In this document: piece after piece, positions 39,269-49,633 of the stretch
Numbering within the stretch: the first letter of the stretch is position 1
Layout of the letters: each line of letters begins with the position of its first letter
From: Campylobacter gracilis
GTDB taxonomy: Bacteria; Campylobacterota; Campylobacteria; Campylobacterales; Campylobacteraceae
Direction of reading: 5' to 3'
Assembly: GCF_001190745.1 (NCBI RefSeq)
Contig: NZ_CP012196.1
Coordinates: forward strand, 62,001 to 126,000
Length of the DNA: 64,000 nucleotides
Made by a program: the position numbers and the translations under genes
Notes under the pieces: generated by a model
The model's database searches: none
The model's input: only the letters and a program-made list of their open reading frames with translations
Told to the model about the DNA's origin: nothing

Positions 39269-40096
39269 ATGTTTTTTAAAAAAAGGTCCAAGCGGGGCTT
39301 AAAAGGCGGTGCACAACGCACCTATGCGGACGGAGCGGATTATACGGACACGCAAGGCAGATATTCAGACATAGACTTTGACGAGGACGATTTTTTTGAC
39401 GATGGTGAATTTTGTAGCGATGAAAATTTTAGCGGAGGCTTTAGCGAGGTAGGGGCTGGCTTCTGCAAAAATCGCAATGGAACCTCACACGGCGTAGACG
39501 AAACAGGCTCTGCCTCTGATGCCGGAGGCGGCGGCTCTAATTTAAGCAGCAAAAGCTCTACTACAAGCGGAAACTACGAAGGTAGCGTGCAAGCAGACGC
39601 GGGCTTTTACAGCGCGGAATTTATTGGGGGCGGCGATTTAAAGAATGCAGAGTTATACGCTAAAGAAAACCACTTCCCAAACGACGCGGATTTTGCGGCT
39701 CAGAGCGTAGAGCGCGGCTCTCAAGGCACGAGCTTTGCGGCGCAAGACATAAATCCTGCCACGCAAGGATTTTCTTTTGCGCCGCAAAACGCAGATCCTG
39801 CCGCTAAAAAAGCTTTAAAAAAGCGTAAAAATTTAAAAGAACGGCTGAATTTTATCAATCCGTTTTCACCGCTTAAGCAGATTTTTGCAGCTCTTGCGCT
39901 GATCGTCTGCGTCGTTTTTGCGGGCATCTTTGTGGGTGATGTGCTATTTGGCAAGCGATCGTTTGAGGTGCTGCGCCAGCTGCAAAAAGAAAAGGCGTTT
40001 TTATTCACCGACGTCGAGCGGCTAAAAGAGGAAAACGCCGAACTGCAAAAGCTTTATTTAGAGCGTCGCTCGCTCGATCCGGACCTTAAAAAATGA
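39269..40096 (+). CDS. DivIC/FtsB-like septum protein with a long acidic N-terminus
   Basis: The last 80 residues look like a DivIC/FtsB septum initiator: one membrane helix (about 208-228; IFAALALIVCVVFAGIFVG) followed by a coiled coil with EKAFLFTDVERLKEENAELQKLY. In C. jejuni the gene in this place is similar. The unusual part is the first roughly 190 residues: acidic, Gly/Ser/Asn/Ala-rich and without predicted fold, presumably a flexible cytoplasmic tail. FtsB proteins are normally about 100 residues. It overlaps the AMIN gene by four bases. Confidence 0.72.
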   Translation: MFFKKRSKRGLKGGAQRTYADGADYTDTQGRYSDIDFDEDDFFDDGEFCSDENFSGGFSEVGAGFCKNRNGTSHGVDETGSASDAGGGGSNLSSKSSTTSGNYEGSVQADAGFYSAEFIGGGDLKNAELYAKENHFPNDADFAAQSVERGSQGTSFAAQDINPATQGFSFAPQNADPAAKKALKKRKNLKERLNFINPFSPLKQIFAALALIVCVVFAGIFVGDVLFGKRSFEVLRQLQKEKAFLFTDVERLKEENAELQKLYLERRSLDPDLKK

Positions 40097-41283
40097 GAAA
40101 AATTTTTTTGCTAATTTTGGGTCTCTGCGCTTTTTTAAACGCAGAGAATTTAAATGGCGTAAATTCAAACGCTACGAAATCCAGCATCGTCGTGGTAAAA
40201 GAGCAAAATTCTACCGATTTGGCGATTAAAGACCCAAAAACAGGTGCGCAAAGCCCAAACGCTAAAAAGCAAGCTGTAATGAAACCTGAAACATCTAAAA
40301 GCCCTACCGTAGCAATGCAAAAAAGCGCCGCAGAAGCAAATTCCAGCGTCAAAGCAAGCGCCGCCAAAAAAGCTGTGAGCGCACAGCTCTCGCAGACCGA
40401 AAAAAAAGCTTCTGTGCCCAAAGCTGGCATCGGCGCTCCTTCGCAGGTTATAAAAACGGAGCTGAACTCTTCTGCGCAGCCTTCAGTTGCGATGCTTCCG
40501 CCTCCTGATGAGTTACCGATCGTGCCAGAAGTAAGCGAGCCAAATTCTACGATAGTGCAAAATTTCAAAGCGGCACAGAATTCTACAGCTCAAAATTCTA
40601 CGGTGCAAAACTCCACTGCGCAACAAAACGCGCAATCTGCTCCACAAAATTCCAATCCGGCGCAAAGCTCCGCCGCCACGCCGCAAAATATTCCCGCGCC
40701 TAAAAATTTCACGCAGCAAACCTTTGCGCTTCCTTCAGACGCTCTTACGATCGAAAGCCTGATCGTGCGATATAGGGACGACGACGGGGCTCTGCATGAA
40801 AAGATCGTTGATATCAATCGCTCGATTGATTGGCACGATGATTTCGTGCTAAGCGCGAGCGCCAAACCTGCGCTACATAGGGCACTGGACGTCTCGGTTA
40901 CTTCGACTGATCCAAATTTACAAAAGCAGGTCTCGCAAAGTGGTATCACACCTAGCTTCGCGCCGCGCCTGGAGCTGCCGTTAGAGACGCTTAAATTTGA
41001 CGACGGATTAAAATTTGTCATCCGCAAAGACAGCGTGCAGCTCATCACCGCAGACGATTTCAAAAGCTCCGACGCAAATGCTTCGGGCGCGCTTGAAGCG
41101 GAGTTTTGGCGCCAAGAGATCCCGCTTAGCGGCGCGAGCTTTGCTGTAAATATCGGCGGCTTTAGCGATATTAATGTCACTAAAGAGGATGGCTACTACC
41201 GCATCGGCGTGCGCTCGCATGAGGGCAACCTCAGCATCAGACGCAAAGATGGCGGATATTTAATCTACAAAAATTCTAATTAA
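40093..41283 (+). CDS. AMIN-domain protein, likely N-glycosylated
   Basis: 396 residues: a signal peptide (IFLLILGLCAFLNA), a long Ala/Ser/Gln/Asn-rich linker (about 20-215) and a C-terminal AMIN domain (about 220-390), the periplasmic peptidoglycan-associated fold of AmiC and PilQ. It occupies the place of the C. jejuni glycoprotein gene after eno and the septum gene. Seven D/E-x-N-x-S/T sequons for PglB are present (EQNST, EANSS, ELNSS, DINRS, DANAS, DINVT, EGNLS). The linker also repeats QNST several times. It is translationally coupled to the upstream gene and likely works in the envelope. Confidence 0.78.
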   Translation: MRKIFLLILGLCAFLNAENLNGVNSNATKSSIVVVKEQNSTDLAIKDPKTGAQSPNAKKQAVMKPETSKSPTVAMQKSAAEANSSVKASAAKKAVSAQLSQTEKKASVPKAGIGAPSQVIKTELNSSAQPSVAMLPPPDELPIVPEVSEPNSTIVQNFKAAQNSTAQNSTVQNSTAQQNAQSAPQNSNPAQSSAATPQNIPAPKNFTQQTFALPSDALTIESLIVRYRDDDGALHEKIVDINRSIDWHDDFVLSASAKPALHRALDVSVTSTDPNLQKQVSQSGITPSFAPRLELPLETLKFDDGLKFVIRKDSVQLITADDFKSSDANASGALEAEFWRQEIPLSGASFAVNIGGFSDINVTKEDGYYRIGVRSHEGNLSIRRKDGGYLIYKNSN

Positions 41284-41292
41284 GGAGAGGCT

Positions 41293-41922
41293 ATGACGCA
41301 TTTAGAGATTATGAAATTTCGCCACGCGTGCAAAATTTTTGACGAGAATAAAAAGATCGGTAAAGCCAATTTCGACGCCATTTTGCAGGCAGGCATCTTG
41401 GCACCTAGTTCTACGGGACTAGAGCAATGGGACTTTTTGGTTGTGCAAAAAAAGGCACTGCGCGAGCAAATCCGCGAAAAATCGTGGAATCAGCCGCAGA
41501 TCACCTCTTGCTCACATCTGGTCGTGATTTTAGCAAAGATCAAGGACATAAAGCTAGGGAGTGATTATATCGAGCGAATGATTACACGTAAAAAAGATGA
41601 AGCGCCTAAATATATCGGCGACAGGCATAAATTTTATCAAGATTTTTTAAGCGGTTATTTTCACAACGACGATGAGGAGTTATTTAATTGGTCTCACGCA
41701 CAGTGCATGTTCGCAGCACTTGCGATGATGAACGAGGCTGCAAGCCGCGGCATCGACAGCTGCCCTATGGAGGGCTTCGATCGCGCGGCGCTAAATGAAA
41801 TTTTAGGCATTGATTGGAACGATCGCCGCGTGGCGCTGCTCGTACCTTTCGGCTACCGCGTAAACCCGCAGCCGCAAAAGATCCGCCGTAGCATGGATGA
41901 CGTAGTAAAGTGGATCGAATAA
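41293..41922 (+). CDS. Nitroreductase-family NAD(P)H oxidoreductase
   Basis: FMN-dependent enzyme of 209 residues. Typical features are the N-terminal RHACKIFD (R-x-S-x-R-like FMN site), APSSTGLEQWDFLVV, and the C-terminal GIDSCPMEGFD and LVPFGYRVNPQPQKIRRSMDDVV. Such enzymes reduce nitro compounds, quinones or flavins; the natural substrate cannot be told. It lies ten bases past the AMIN gene behind AAGGAGAGG and may be its last co-transcribed gene. Confidence 0.87.
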   Translation: MTHLEIMKFRHACKIFDENKKIGKANFDAILQAGILAPSSTGLEQWDFLVVQKKALREQIREKSWNQPQITSCSHLVVILAKIKDIKLGSDYIERMITRKKDEAPKYIGDRHKFYQDFLSGYFHNDDEELFNWSHAQCMFAALAMMNEAASRGIDSCPMEGFDRAALNEILGIDWNDRRVALLVPFGYRVNPQPQKIRRSMDDVVKWIE

Positions 41923-42105
41923 GCTAGCAAGCGCTTTTGAAGCGCTAAGCTTGAGGCGCAATAAATTCCAAACCGAGTGCGAAAGCGCGGTACGCGCATT
42001 TTTTAGAAATTTACCGCGCTTTAGCCTTTTTTCTCGCCCGCAAATCTTGTGCGGCGAGATTTAAAATTTTATAAAATCACCGAAAATTTAAACGAAGGAG
42101 CGAGC

Positions 42106-43488
42106 GTGAAAAAAATGTGGGAAGGGCGCTTTAGCGAGGCGAGCTCGGCGCTTTTGGAGGAGTTCAACGCCTCGATCGGCTTTGATAGGGCGCTTTGGCA
42201 GGAGGATATCGCAGGCAGCAAGGCTCACGCAAGAATGCTCGGCGCCTGCGGGATTTTAAAGGCTGACGAGAGCGAAAAGATCGTCGCGGGGCTTGATGCC
42301 GTATTCGAGGAGATAAAAAGCGGTAAATTTGAGTTTAAAACCGCCGACGAGGACATCCACATGGCGGTCGAAAAGCGCCTAAGCGAGCTCATCGGAAGCG
42401 ATCTTGGCGGTAGGCTGCACACGGCGCGTAGCAGAAACGATCAGGTCGCACTTGATTTTCGCCTCTACGTGCTTAAAAGCGGCTCTGCAATCGCCGAAAA
42501 GATCCGCGAACTAGTAGAAGCTCTGCGAGATATAGCTAGCGAGCATACAGGCACGCTAATGCCCGGCTACACGCACCTCCAGCACGCTCAGCCAGTGAGC
42601 CTTGCCTATCACTTGCTGGCTTACGCGTTTATGTTTCGCCGCGACTACGAGCGCTTTGCCAGCTCGCGCGAGCGAAACAACCTCTGCCCGCTGGGCTCGG
42701 CTGCGCTTGCCGGCACGCCGCACCCTATAAACCGCGGTCTGGTCGCGCGAGAGCTAGGTTTTGCGGGAGTAACGCCAAATGCGATGGATAGTGTCAGCGA
42801 CCGCGATTTTGCGCTGGAGATTTTGTTTAACGTAAGCGTGCTGATGACGCATGCGTCGCGCCTGTGCGAGGAGCTAATCTTGTGGAGCTCGCAGGAGTTC
42901 GGCTTCATCACGATCAGCGACGCGTACAGCACGGGCAGCTCGATCATGCCGCAGAAGAAAAACCCCGACGTCGCCGAGCTCATACGGGGCAAAACGGGGC
43001 GCGTAAACGGCAATCTCGTCGCGCTGCTAACGGTGATGAAGGGCTTGCCGCTAGCATACAACAAGGACATGCAGGAGGACAAGGAGGGCGTTTTTGATAG
43101 CGTCGCTACCGCGCTTGCGAGCCTTGAAATTTTAAAACAGATGCTAAAAACGGCTAAATTTAACGAGCAAAATATGCTAGCGATGACGCGCCGCGGGCAC
43201 CTCACGGCAACCGATCTGGCCGACTTTTTGGTGCGGGAGAAAAACGTGCCCTTTCGCCGGGCGCACTTCATCACGGGCAAGGCCGTGGCGTATGCGGAAA
43301 ATTTGGGTCTAGATTTGAGCGAGCTAAATGCGCAGCAGCTTGCAAGCGTGGATGAAAGCTTGGGTGGCGATGCGGTTAAATTTCTTGATCTAAACGCTTC
43401 TAAGGAGGCGCGCAAGTCGCAAGGAGGCACGGCAAATGAGAGCGTAATGGCGCAGATTGAAATTTTAAACGAGTGGCTGAAAGGGTAA
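42106..43488 (+). CDS. argH: Argininosuccinate lyase
   Basis: Last step of arginine synthesis: cleaves argininosuccinate to arginine and fumarate. I start it at GTG, six bases after GAAGGAG, giving 460 residues that open with [13 protein letters not shown], as in related lyases; an upstream in-frame ATG at 42049 adds 19 residues without a ribosome site. The superfamily signature [12 protein letters not shown] is present, as are [17 protein letters not shown] and [17 protein letters not shown]. It stands alone. Confidence 0.93.
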   Translation: MKKMWEGRFSEASSALLEEFNASIGFDRALWQEDIAGSKAHARMLGACGILKADESEKIVAGLDAVFEEIKSGKFEFKTADEDIHMAVEKRLSELIGSDLGGRLHTARSRNDQVALDFRLYVLKSGSAIAEKIRELVEALRDIASEHTGTLMPGYTHLQHAQPVSLAYHLLAYAFMFRRDYERFASSRERNNLCPLGSAALAGTPHPINRGLVARELGFAGVTPNAMDSVSDRDFALEILFNVSVLMTHASRLCEELILWSSQEFGFITISDAYSTGSSIMPQKKNPDVAELIRGKTGRVNGNLVALLTVMKGLPLAYNKDMQEDKEGVFDSVATALASLEILKQMLKTAKFNEQNMLAMTRRGHLTATDLADFLVREKNVPFRRAHFITGKAVAYAENLGLDLSELNAQQLASVDESLGGDAVKFLDLNASKEARKSQGGTANESVMAQIEILNEWLKG

Positions 43489-44090
43489 ATTTAAGGGGTT
43501 AAGTACGGCGAAATTTTAAAATTTAGCGCTCGTAGCTTTGAAATTTCATAGCCGCGGTTTTAAATTTTAAAATTCGGCGAGCTATGTAATACGTCTGCTG
43601 CGTGCAGAGCAGGCCTCGCGACGGTGTTTTAAGCACCCGCCGCAGGTAATTACTGCGCAAATTTAAAAATGATAGCGCACTCTAAGCTAGCTTTAGAGCG
43701 GGCGCTTGAGGTTATAAAGTTAAATTTAAAATACCGAGCCAGCGCAAAATGGAGTGCTTGGTTGCAAATTTAGGCAGTGAGATAAAATTTTAAAAAAGCG
43801 TGCCGCCGCTAGGTTGCCTAAACTCGACTGAAAAGCGCGAGCAGACTTTGCGGGCGGGTTTTAATCGACGTCGAGGACGGAGCAAAGCGGAATTAAATTT
43901 TAAACTCAAAGATTAATGACGGCGGATCGGATTTTTCGAGAGCGGAATTTAATCGAAGTAAATTTAAGCGTTAAACGGTGTGCACGTAATCGATAAGGCG
44001 CGAATGGAATTTAATCAAAGCAAATGAAGCGGCATTTTTTTCGTTTCTGCGCGTCGTGAAGGCAGGGGCGAGGCTCAAGCAAATTTAAAC
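43489..44090. other. Long intergenic region
   Basis: About 600 bases rich in AAATTT, AAATTTTAAA and AATTTAAGCG words. No gene, RNA or clear terminator is recognised. A short palindromic stretch after argH (AAATTTTAAAATTTAG) is common in this genome and not informative. Confidence 0.5.
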
Positions 44091-44735
44091 ATGGAGGGCG
44101 TTTTGATATATCTGGTGTCTAATACGAAATTTGATCATCCGCAGGTGAGGCAGCTTGCGGTCTGCGAGATAAAATTTCTCAAATTTAGCCTGCCTGCGCA
44201 GGCGAGCGCGCTAATTTTTACCTCCAAAAATGCGGTGGCGGCGATAAAATTTAATGAAATTTCGCCTGATTTAGATACGCCCGTTTACGCTATCGGCGAG
44301 CCGTGCGCTGCGGCTGCGCGCGAGTTTGGATTTCGCGATATCTATACGGCGCGGCACGGGCACGGAAATGAGTTTGCCGCGGAGATCGCGCCGTTCTTGC
44401 AAGGCGCATACGCGCTGTATCTGCGCGCACGCGAGACGGTATCGAAGTTGGAGCAAATTCTATCTAGCGCCGGCGTGCGGCTGCAAAGCATGATCGCCTA
44501 CGAAAATTCCATTCTCAGCCTGCCTGCCGCTGCAAAGCCGCCGCAAGGCAGCACGCTGATTTTTACCTCTCCTAAAAACGTGCGCGGCTTTACCGCAAAT
44601 TTCGGCTGGGACGGGAGCTACAAGGCGATCTGTATCGGTAAGACGACGGCGAGCTTTTTGAGCGAGTTTTGCGAGCCGATAATCTGCGAAAGAAGGTCGA
44701 TAAAATCCTGCGTCGATCTGGCGCTTTTGCCATAG
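44091..44735 (+). CDS. hemD: Uroporphyrinogen-III synthase HemD
   Basis: Closes hydroxymethylbilane to uroporphyrinogen III in haem synthesis. The 214 residues are poorly conserved, as usual in the family. Recognisable parts are ALIFTSKNAVAAI, VYAIGEPCAAAAREFGF, GAYALYLRARETVS and the C-terminal LIFTSPKNVRGF and ICIGKTTASFL. An upstream GGAGGG follows the sequence ACATGGAGGGCG, and other starts are possible. It ends just before the 6S RNA promoter. Assignment by pattern is good but not absolute. Confidence 0.82.
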   Translation: MEGVLIYLVSNTKFDHPQVRQLAVCEIKFLKFSLPAQASALIFTSKNAVAAIKFNEISPDLDTPVYAIGEPCAAAAREFGFRDIYTARHGHGNEFAAEIAPFLQGAYALYLRARETVSKLEQILSSAGVRLQSMIAYENSILSLPAAAKPPQGSTLIFTSPKNVRGFTANFGWDGSYKAICIGKTTASFLSEFCEPIICERRSIKSCVDLALLP

Positions 44736-44752
44736 TTTAAGCAAATTTTGAC

Positions 44753-44758
44753 TATAAT
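44753..44758 (+). promoter_or_regulatory. -10 element of the 6S-like RNA
   Basis: TATAAT, preceded by TTTTGAC, places a start near 44765, exactly where the closing stem of the RNA begins. Confidence 0.55.
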
Positions 44759-44765
44759 TTTGCCC

Positions 44766-44961
44766 AAGCCTGGGTGAAGCGAGAGCGTTTTATATGAGGG
44801 TTCAACATATTTGTATAAGCGACGACGTGAGAGGTCCGTGTGACGCGGCTCGGCTCGAGCTTTTTTTAAAGTTACGGGTTGCGACCTAGAGATTTTTCCT
44901 AGTTGCAAGATTGGCTTTGTTTGAGCCGATTCTTTTTACGCAACGCTCACTTGGGTTTTTT
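44766..44961 (+). ncRNA. ssrS: Probable 6S RNA
   Basis: About 195 bases with their own promoter. The 5' end CCTGGGTGAAGCG pairs with CGCTCACTTGGG at the 3' end, followed by six T, so the whole RNA is closed by one stem and a terminator tail. Inside are two good hairpins (TTGCGA...TTGCAA and ATTGGCT...AGCCGAT). I recall 6S RNA upstream of purD in Helicobacter and Campylobacter, which is the arrangement here. It would bind and regulate RNA polymerase. The identification is from location and fold, not from a search. Confidence 0.6.
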
Positions 44962-44978
44962 ACGTTACGGAGGCTTCA

Positions 44979-46235
44979 TTGAATATCCTAATAATTGGCG
45001 GTGGCGGTAGAGAATACGCGATCGGGCTAAGACTTCGCGAGGATAAAAACGTTTTAAATCTGTATTTTGCTCCGGGAAACGGCGCTACAAAGGCGTTCGG
45101 TAAAAATTTAGATTTAAAAGATTTTAATGAACTCGCGCTCTTTGCCAAAAACAACGACGTAGCCCTTACCGTCGTAGGCGCCGAAGAGCCGCTTACAAAA
45201 GGTATCGTGGATATTTTTAAAGCGCAAGGTCTTGCGATATTTGGCCCCAGCGCTGCTGCGGCGAAGCTTGAGGGCTCTAAAGCCTATATGAAGGACTTTC
45301 TGGCGCGAAATCACATTAAAACCGCAAAATTCCTAAGCAGCGACGATCTATCCGAAATTTCAAAATTTATCGATACTCTAAACGGCCGCATAGTGGTCAA
45401 AGCGGACGGCTTGTGCGCAGGCAAGGGCGTCATCATCGCAAACTCCAAAGATGAAGCCAAAAAAGCCGCGGCGGATATGCTAAGCGGCGAAAGCTTCGGC
45501 GAAGCGGGCAAGCGCGTCGTCGTGGAGGAGTTTTTAGATGGTTACGAGCTGAGCTTTTTTGCGATTTGCGACGGGGAGAATTTTGTAAGCCTGCCCGTAG
45601 CGCAGGATCACAAAAAATTGCTTGACGGCGATCTAGGCCCGAACACCGGCGGCATGGGAGCCTATGCGCCAAGCCCGCTAGCGGATGCCGCGCTGATAAA
45701 AAGAGTAGAAAGCGAGATCGTAGCACCCACGCTAAAAGGGATGAAACAGCAGGGCGCGCCATTTTGCGGCGTGCTGTTCGTGGGGCTTATGATCGTGGGC
45801 GGCGAGCCTTACGTGCTGGAGTACAACGTCCGCTTCGGCGATCCTGAGTGCGAGGTTTTGATGCCGCTAATTGACGGAAATTTGAGCGAAATTTTATACA
45901 ACGCCGCCGTAGGCAAGCTAAGCAGCATAAGTTTAAAAGAGCGATTCGCGGTGGGCGTCGTGATCGCTAGCGAGCGCTACCCTTACGGCTCTTCGCAGCC
46001 TGCTTTGATCGAGGTCGGCGAAATTCCTGCGGGCGCGCATATCTGCTATGCGGGCGTGAGCGAGCGGGAGAGGCAAATTTACGCTAGCGGCGGGCGCGTT
46101 TTGGTAAGCGTGGGCGTCGCACAGAGCTTAAAGCAGGCGCGCGATGCGGCTTATGCGCTGTGCGAAAATATAAAATTTAGCGGCGCGCAGTATAGGCGCG
46201 ATATCGCGCACCAAGCCTTAAGAGATAAAATTTGA
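44979..46235 (+). CDS. purD: Phosphoribosylamine-glycine ligase PurD
   Basis: ATP-grasp enzyme of purine synthesis, joining phosphoribosylamine and glycine. The start is TTG, five bases after GGAGG; no nearby ATG would keep [13 protein letters not shown], the conserved N-terminus. The 418 residues also show [28 protein letters not shown] and [10 protein letters not shown] with ATP and metal ligands. It overlaps the RDD gene by four bases. A short leader of about 18 bases separates it from the upstream RNA. Confidence 0.95.
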   Translation: MNILIIGGGGREYAIGLRLREDKNVLNLYFAPGNGATKAFGKNLDLKDFNELALFAKNNDVALTVVGAEEPLTKGIVDIFKAQGLAIFGPSAAAAKLEGSKAYMKDFLARNHIKTAKFLSSDDLSEISKFIDTLNGRIVVKADGLCAGKGVIIANSKDEAKKAAADMLSGESFGEAGKRVVVEEFLDGYELSFFAICDGENFVSLPVAQDHKKLLDGDLGPNTGGMGAYAPSPLADAALIKRVESEIVAPTLKGMKQQGAPFCGVLFVGLMIVGGEPYVLEYNVRFGDPECEVLMPLIDGNLSEILYNAAVGKLSSISLKERFAVGVVIASERYPYGSSQPALIEVGEIPAGAHICYAGVSERERQIYASGGRVLVSVGVAQSLKQARDAAYALCENIKFSGAQYRRDIAHQALRDKI

Positions 46236-46669
46236 TCGTCGCTTCGCTTAGCAAGCGCGTAATCGCGTTTAGTATCGACGAAGCTGTGAGCGTAACGCTT
46301 TTTGTGGTCGTGCTATTTGCTATCGACGAGCCAGAGCTTGTCGCAGCGGCGCAGAGCGGAAGCAATCTTGAGGTACAAAAGATCGCGTCGAAATTTATTT
46401 TGCATTACGCGATAATAAAATTTTTATATCATATGATTTTCGTCTATCTGTACGGCGCGTCGCTAGGTAAGCTCGCGGTTAAAATTTATTGCGTCCGCGT
46501 TGACGGCAGCTCTATGGATATCGCTACGGCGGCGATTCGCGCAGCGGTTCGGGTGATAAGCGAGACGATATTTTATATGGGATTTTTGGTGGCGTTTTTT
46601 ACGAACTCGCGACAGAGCCTGCATGATATGGCGGCGAAAACATTGGTGGTAGAGATTGAAAAAGAGTAA
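46232..46669 (+). CDS. RDD-family membrane protein
   Basis: 145 residues with two or three membrane helices and the RDD features: the basic start [14 protein letters not shown] in the first helix and the later [14 protein letters not shown] and [12 protein letters not shown] near the end. The function of RDD proteins is unclear; some have ion-transport roles. It begins at a TTG that overlaps the purD stop and ends inside the beginning of lptD, so the three are coupled. Confidence 0.8.
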   Translation: MIVASLSKRVIAFSIDEAVSVTLFVVVLFAIDEPELVAAAQSGSNLEVQKIASKFILHYAIIKFLYHMIFVYLYGASLGKLAVKIYCVRVDGSSMDIATAAIRAAVRVISETIFYMGFLVAFFTNSRQSLHDMAAKTLVVEIEKE

Positions 46670-48914
46670 AAAATTTAAAATTCTAGCGCTTAGTTTTAGC
46701 GCTCTTTTAGCAAGTAGTGCGAGTGCAAAGGTCCAAGACGTCGAGCTTATAGCAGATAATGTCGAGAAGAACGGCTTTTTGACGGAGGCGAGCGGCAACG
46801 TAACGGTGTATTCGCAGGATTACTTTATCACCGCCGATCGTGCTACCTATGACGAGCAAAACGGCATTATCGAGCTTTTCGGCAACGTCAATGCGATGCG
46901 CGGTAGCAGCGAGACTACGCGTGCGCAGCATGTCAAAATCGATCTGAAAAACGATAAGCAGCAAGCCGATGTAAATTTTATGATGGATAAGGACTCCGAG
47001 CTTTGGATGCAAAACGACGCCAGCTGCAGCGACAGTGAGTATTACCGCGTGGAGGGCTCCAGCGTATCTAGTTGCAACGTCACCGATCCTGATTGGCGCA
47101 TCAAATTTAGCAGCGGCATGCTAAATAAAGAGAGCAAATTCCTCCATCTTTTTAATCCGAGATTTTATGTGGGCGACGTACCGGTGCTCTATCTGCCGTA
47201 TTTCGGCTTCCCGACTGATCGCACGCGCCGTACGGGCTTGCTGCCTCCCGAGGCCGGTTATATCAGTAAGGAGGGGATTTATTATAAGCAGCCGATCTAT
47301 TTCGCGCCTTACGATAGCTGGGATTTTCAGCTCGATCCACAGGTGCGCACGCGCAGGGGCTTTGGCGTATACGGGACATTTCGATTTACGGAGTCGCCGT
47401 ATTCTTACGGCGAGATTAGAGGTGGAGTTTTCGATAACTTCTCGCGGGCGCAAAAACGCCTCGAATACAAAAACGAGCGCCATCACGGCTTTGAAGTGCA
47501 ATACGATCGTAGCAAGCTTGTGACCTATCTGCTAGACGGCGATCTGCGCGAAAATTTATGGATCGATTTTACCCAGCTAAACGATTTGGAGTATTACGAT
47601 CTCAAACAAAAGGGCGGCCTTAGCGACGATGCGGATAACTCGCTCGTAACTTCACGGCTGAATTATTATTTGACCGGCGACGAGCACTATTTCGGCGCTT
47701 ACGGACGCTACTACATCGATACGAGCAAGCTAAACGCCGATAATACTTTCCGCAACGAAGATACCGTCCAAGAGCTTCCGACGCTGCAATATCATAAATT
47801 TAGCAATGATTTGGGGCTGCCAAATTTGATCTATTCGCTTGATGCGAAGGCGCGTAATTATACCAGATGGGAGGGCGCGACTGCTCGCCAATACGAGTTT
47901 GACGTGCCGATCAGTATAAGCACACCGCTACTGGCGGATTATTTAAATTTCGCCTTTACCGAGCGAGTGTATATGACCAATATCGATTGGCACGATAAAT
48001 TCTACTACGCAAACGGAGATCTTGGCGAGGATAAAAGCACTTTCTACGCTAATCAATACACCGAGCTTTCGCTCTACACCGACGTAGCCAGGGCTTACGA
48101 TAGCTTGTATCATACGATGAGCTGGAGAGCGGATTTTAGAATTCCAAGCTGGCAGCAAGGCGACATCGAGGATAGAATTTTAAAGTATCATCAGTATAAA
48201 TACGACCTTGCTCGCGGCGCAGTAGATCGCTCGCGGCTAGGTAACTTGCAAGACTCGCTTTATTGGGAGGATAACTTCTTAAGTGAGCTTAGTGACGAAT
48301 ACACCCACGAAAATGCAGCTTTAAGTATGACGCAGTTTTTCTATAATGAAGACGGACGTAAATTTTTACGCCATAGCGTCAAGCAGCGATATGACTTCGA
48401 CGATCATGAGTTCGACGATTTAGAACACCGCATCGATGCGTATTTTGCAAATGGATTAAATATCGGAAACCGCTTTACCTACTCGCATAAATATAAAAGC
48501 TTCGATAAGGTCTATACCTACGCCAACTACTCCAACGAAGACTTTAGCTTTGGACTTAGTCACGCTTACGAATACGAAAAGCTAAGCATGGAGCCTAAAC
48601 GCTATACGAAAGATAACTACGGCATCGTAAACGCTTCGGTAAATTTACCTAGGAATAATAAAATTTTTGGGCGTTGGGATTACGACTTGGAGCGATCTTA
48701 TTCTAAAATGTGGCGCGTGGGACTTTCTCATACGCGCAAGTGCTGGAATTACTCTTTTGTGTATCAAGAGGATATTGAGCCTAAAAATACCAGTATGACG
48801 GGCTATAGTAAAGCAAGCAAGGAGCGCGGAATTTACTTTCTCGTAAATTTCTATCCGTTCGGCGGAGTGGGGTATGATTTTTCGGTAGATAGTGAATACG
48901 GAAGTGAAAAATAA
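46656..48914 (+). CDS. lptD: LPS-assembly outer-membrane protein LptD
   Basis: Beta-barrel that inserts lipopolysaccharide into the outer leaflet, working with LptE. The 752 residues have a signal peptide (ILALSFSALLASSASA), an N-terminal LptA-like jellyroll (about 30-120, with GFLTEASGNVTVYSQD) and a large C-terminal barrel. The family's conserved CxxxDPxW region appears as SSCNVTDPDWRIKF. The start is a TTG inside the end of the RDD gene. It lies between that gene and a phosphoribosyltransferase gene. Confidence 0.93.
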   Translation: MKKSKKFKILALSFSALLASSASAKVQDVELIADNVEKNGFLTEASGNVTVYSQDYFITADRATYDEQNGIIELFGNVNAMRGSSETTRAQHVKIDLKNDKQQADVNFMMDKDSELWMQNDASCSDSEYYRVEGSSVSSCNVTDPDWRIKFSSGMLNKESKFLHLFNPRFYVGDVPVLYLPYFGFPTDRTRRTGLLPPEAGYISKEGIYYKQPIYFAPYDSWDFQLDPQVRTRRGFGVYGTFRFTESPYSYGEIRGGVFDNFSRAQKRLEYKNERHHGFEVQYDRSKLVTYLLDGDLRENLWIDFTQLNDLEYYDLKQKGGLSDDADNSLVTSRLNYYLTGDEHYFGAYGRYYIDTSKLNADNTFRNEDTVQELPTLQYHKFSNDLGLPNLIYSLDAKARNYTRWEGATARQYEFDVPISISTPLLADYLNFAFTERVYMTNIDWHDKFYYANGDLGEDKSTFYANQYTELSLYTDVARAYDSLYHTMSWRADFRIPSWQQGDIEDRILKYHQYKYDLARGAVDRSRLGNLQDSLYWEDNFLSELSDEYTHENAALSMTQFFYNEDGRKFLRHSVKQRYDFDDHEFDDLEHRIDAYFANGLNIGNRFTYSHKYKSFDKVYTYANYSNEDFSFGLSHAYEYEKLSMEPKRYTKDNYGIVNASVNLPRNNKIFGRWDYDLERSYSKMWRVGLSHTRKCWNYSFVYQEDIEPKNTSMTGYSKASKERGIYFLVNFYPFGGVGYDFSVDSEYGSEK

Positions 48915-49633
48915 TGACGCCTAGAGCCGAGCTGATGTTTGAAAACCAAATCGATGCCGCGATGAAACTCGCAGAAATTTTACCCGCTACCGTGATCAAA
49001 AACGAAAATTTTCTAATAATCGCTCAGTCTTTGGAGTCGCTTCCTATCGCAAACCATCTTGCTCTAAAACTCGGGCTTGCTTATGAGTTTTTATTTACTG
49101 AGCCTGTTTTAGCGCCAAATAATCCTGAATGCGCGATCGCGTGCGTAAGCGAAACCCAAGAGATCGTAATGGTAGATGAGCTCGTGCGAAGCTTTGGTAT
49201 CAGCCTGGATTATGTTTACGGACAGGCAAACAGACTTTATGAGGAGAAAATTTTAAAAAATATGTATAAATTTCGCAAGGGCGAGCTTTTGGGAAATTTA
49301 GAGAAAAAAAACGTCATCTTGGTAGATGAGGGGTGTGAGAGCGGGCTGACTGCACTTACTTGCATAAAGACGCTCGTAAGCTTAAACGCCAAAGCGATCT
49401 TTTACGCCACGCCCGTTATCGGCAGCGATAATGCGGACGAGATCGCCATGCTAGTAGATGGAATTTACGCCGTTCACAAGATCAGAGATTTCGTGAACGT
49501 GGATTTTTATTACAAAGAAAAAACGCTCTCAAGCGCGGAGGAGATAATGCAAATTTTAAACAAATGCCCGCTTTATCTGCCGTTTCACGAGACCAACAAA
49601 AATAAGGAGAAAATTAATGCAGTGCAAAATTGA
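48914..49633 (+). CDS. Phosphoribosyltransferase-like protein
   Basis: 239 residues of the type-I phosphoribosyltransferase fold. The signature PRPP loop is [19 protein letters not shown] (Val-Asp-Glu-Gly where active enzymes usually have V-D-D). Related proteins precede pnp in Campylobacter. Substrate is unknown, and the changed loop may mean altered or absent activity. Its ATG shares one base with the lptD stop, and it overlaps pnp by 17 bases, so all belong to one transcript. Confidence 0.7.
   Translation: MTPRAELMFENQIDAAMKLAEILPATVIKNENFLIIAQSLESLPIANHLALKLGLAYEFLFTEPVLAPNNPECAIACVSETQEIVMVDELVRSFGISLDYVYGQANRLYEEKILKNMYKFRKGELLGNLEKKNVILVDEGCESGLTALTCIKTLVSLNAKAIFYATPVIGSDNADEIAMLVDGIYAVHKIRDFVNVDFYYKEKTLSSAEEIMQILNKCPLYLPFHETNKNKEKINAVQN

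Noticed and set aside
42049-42105. Upstream ATG for argH
   Set aside because: No ribosome site, and the extra 19 residues do not belong to the family; the GTG at 42106 has a good site.
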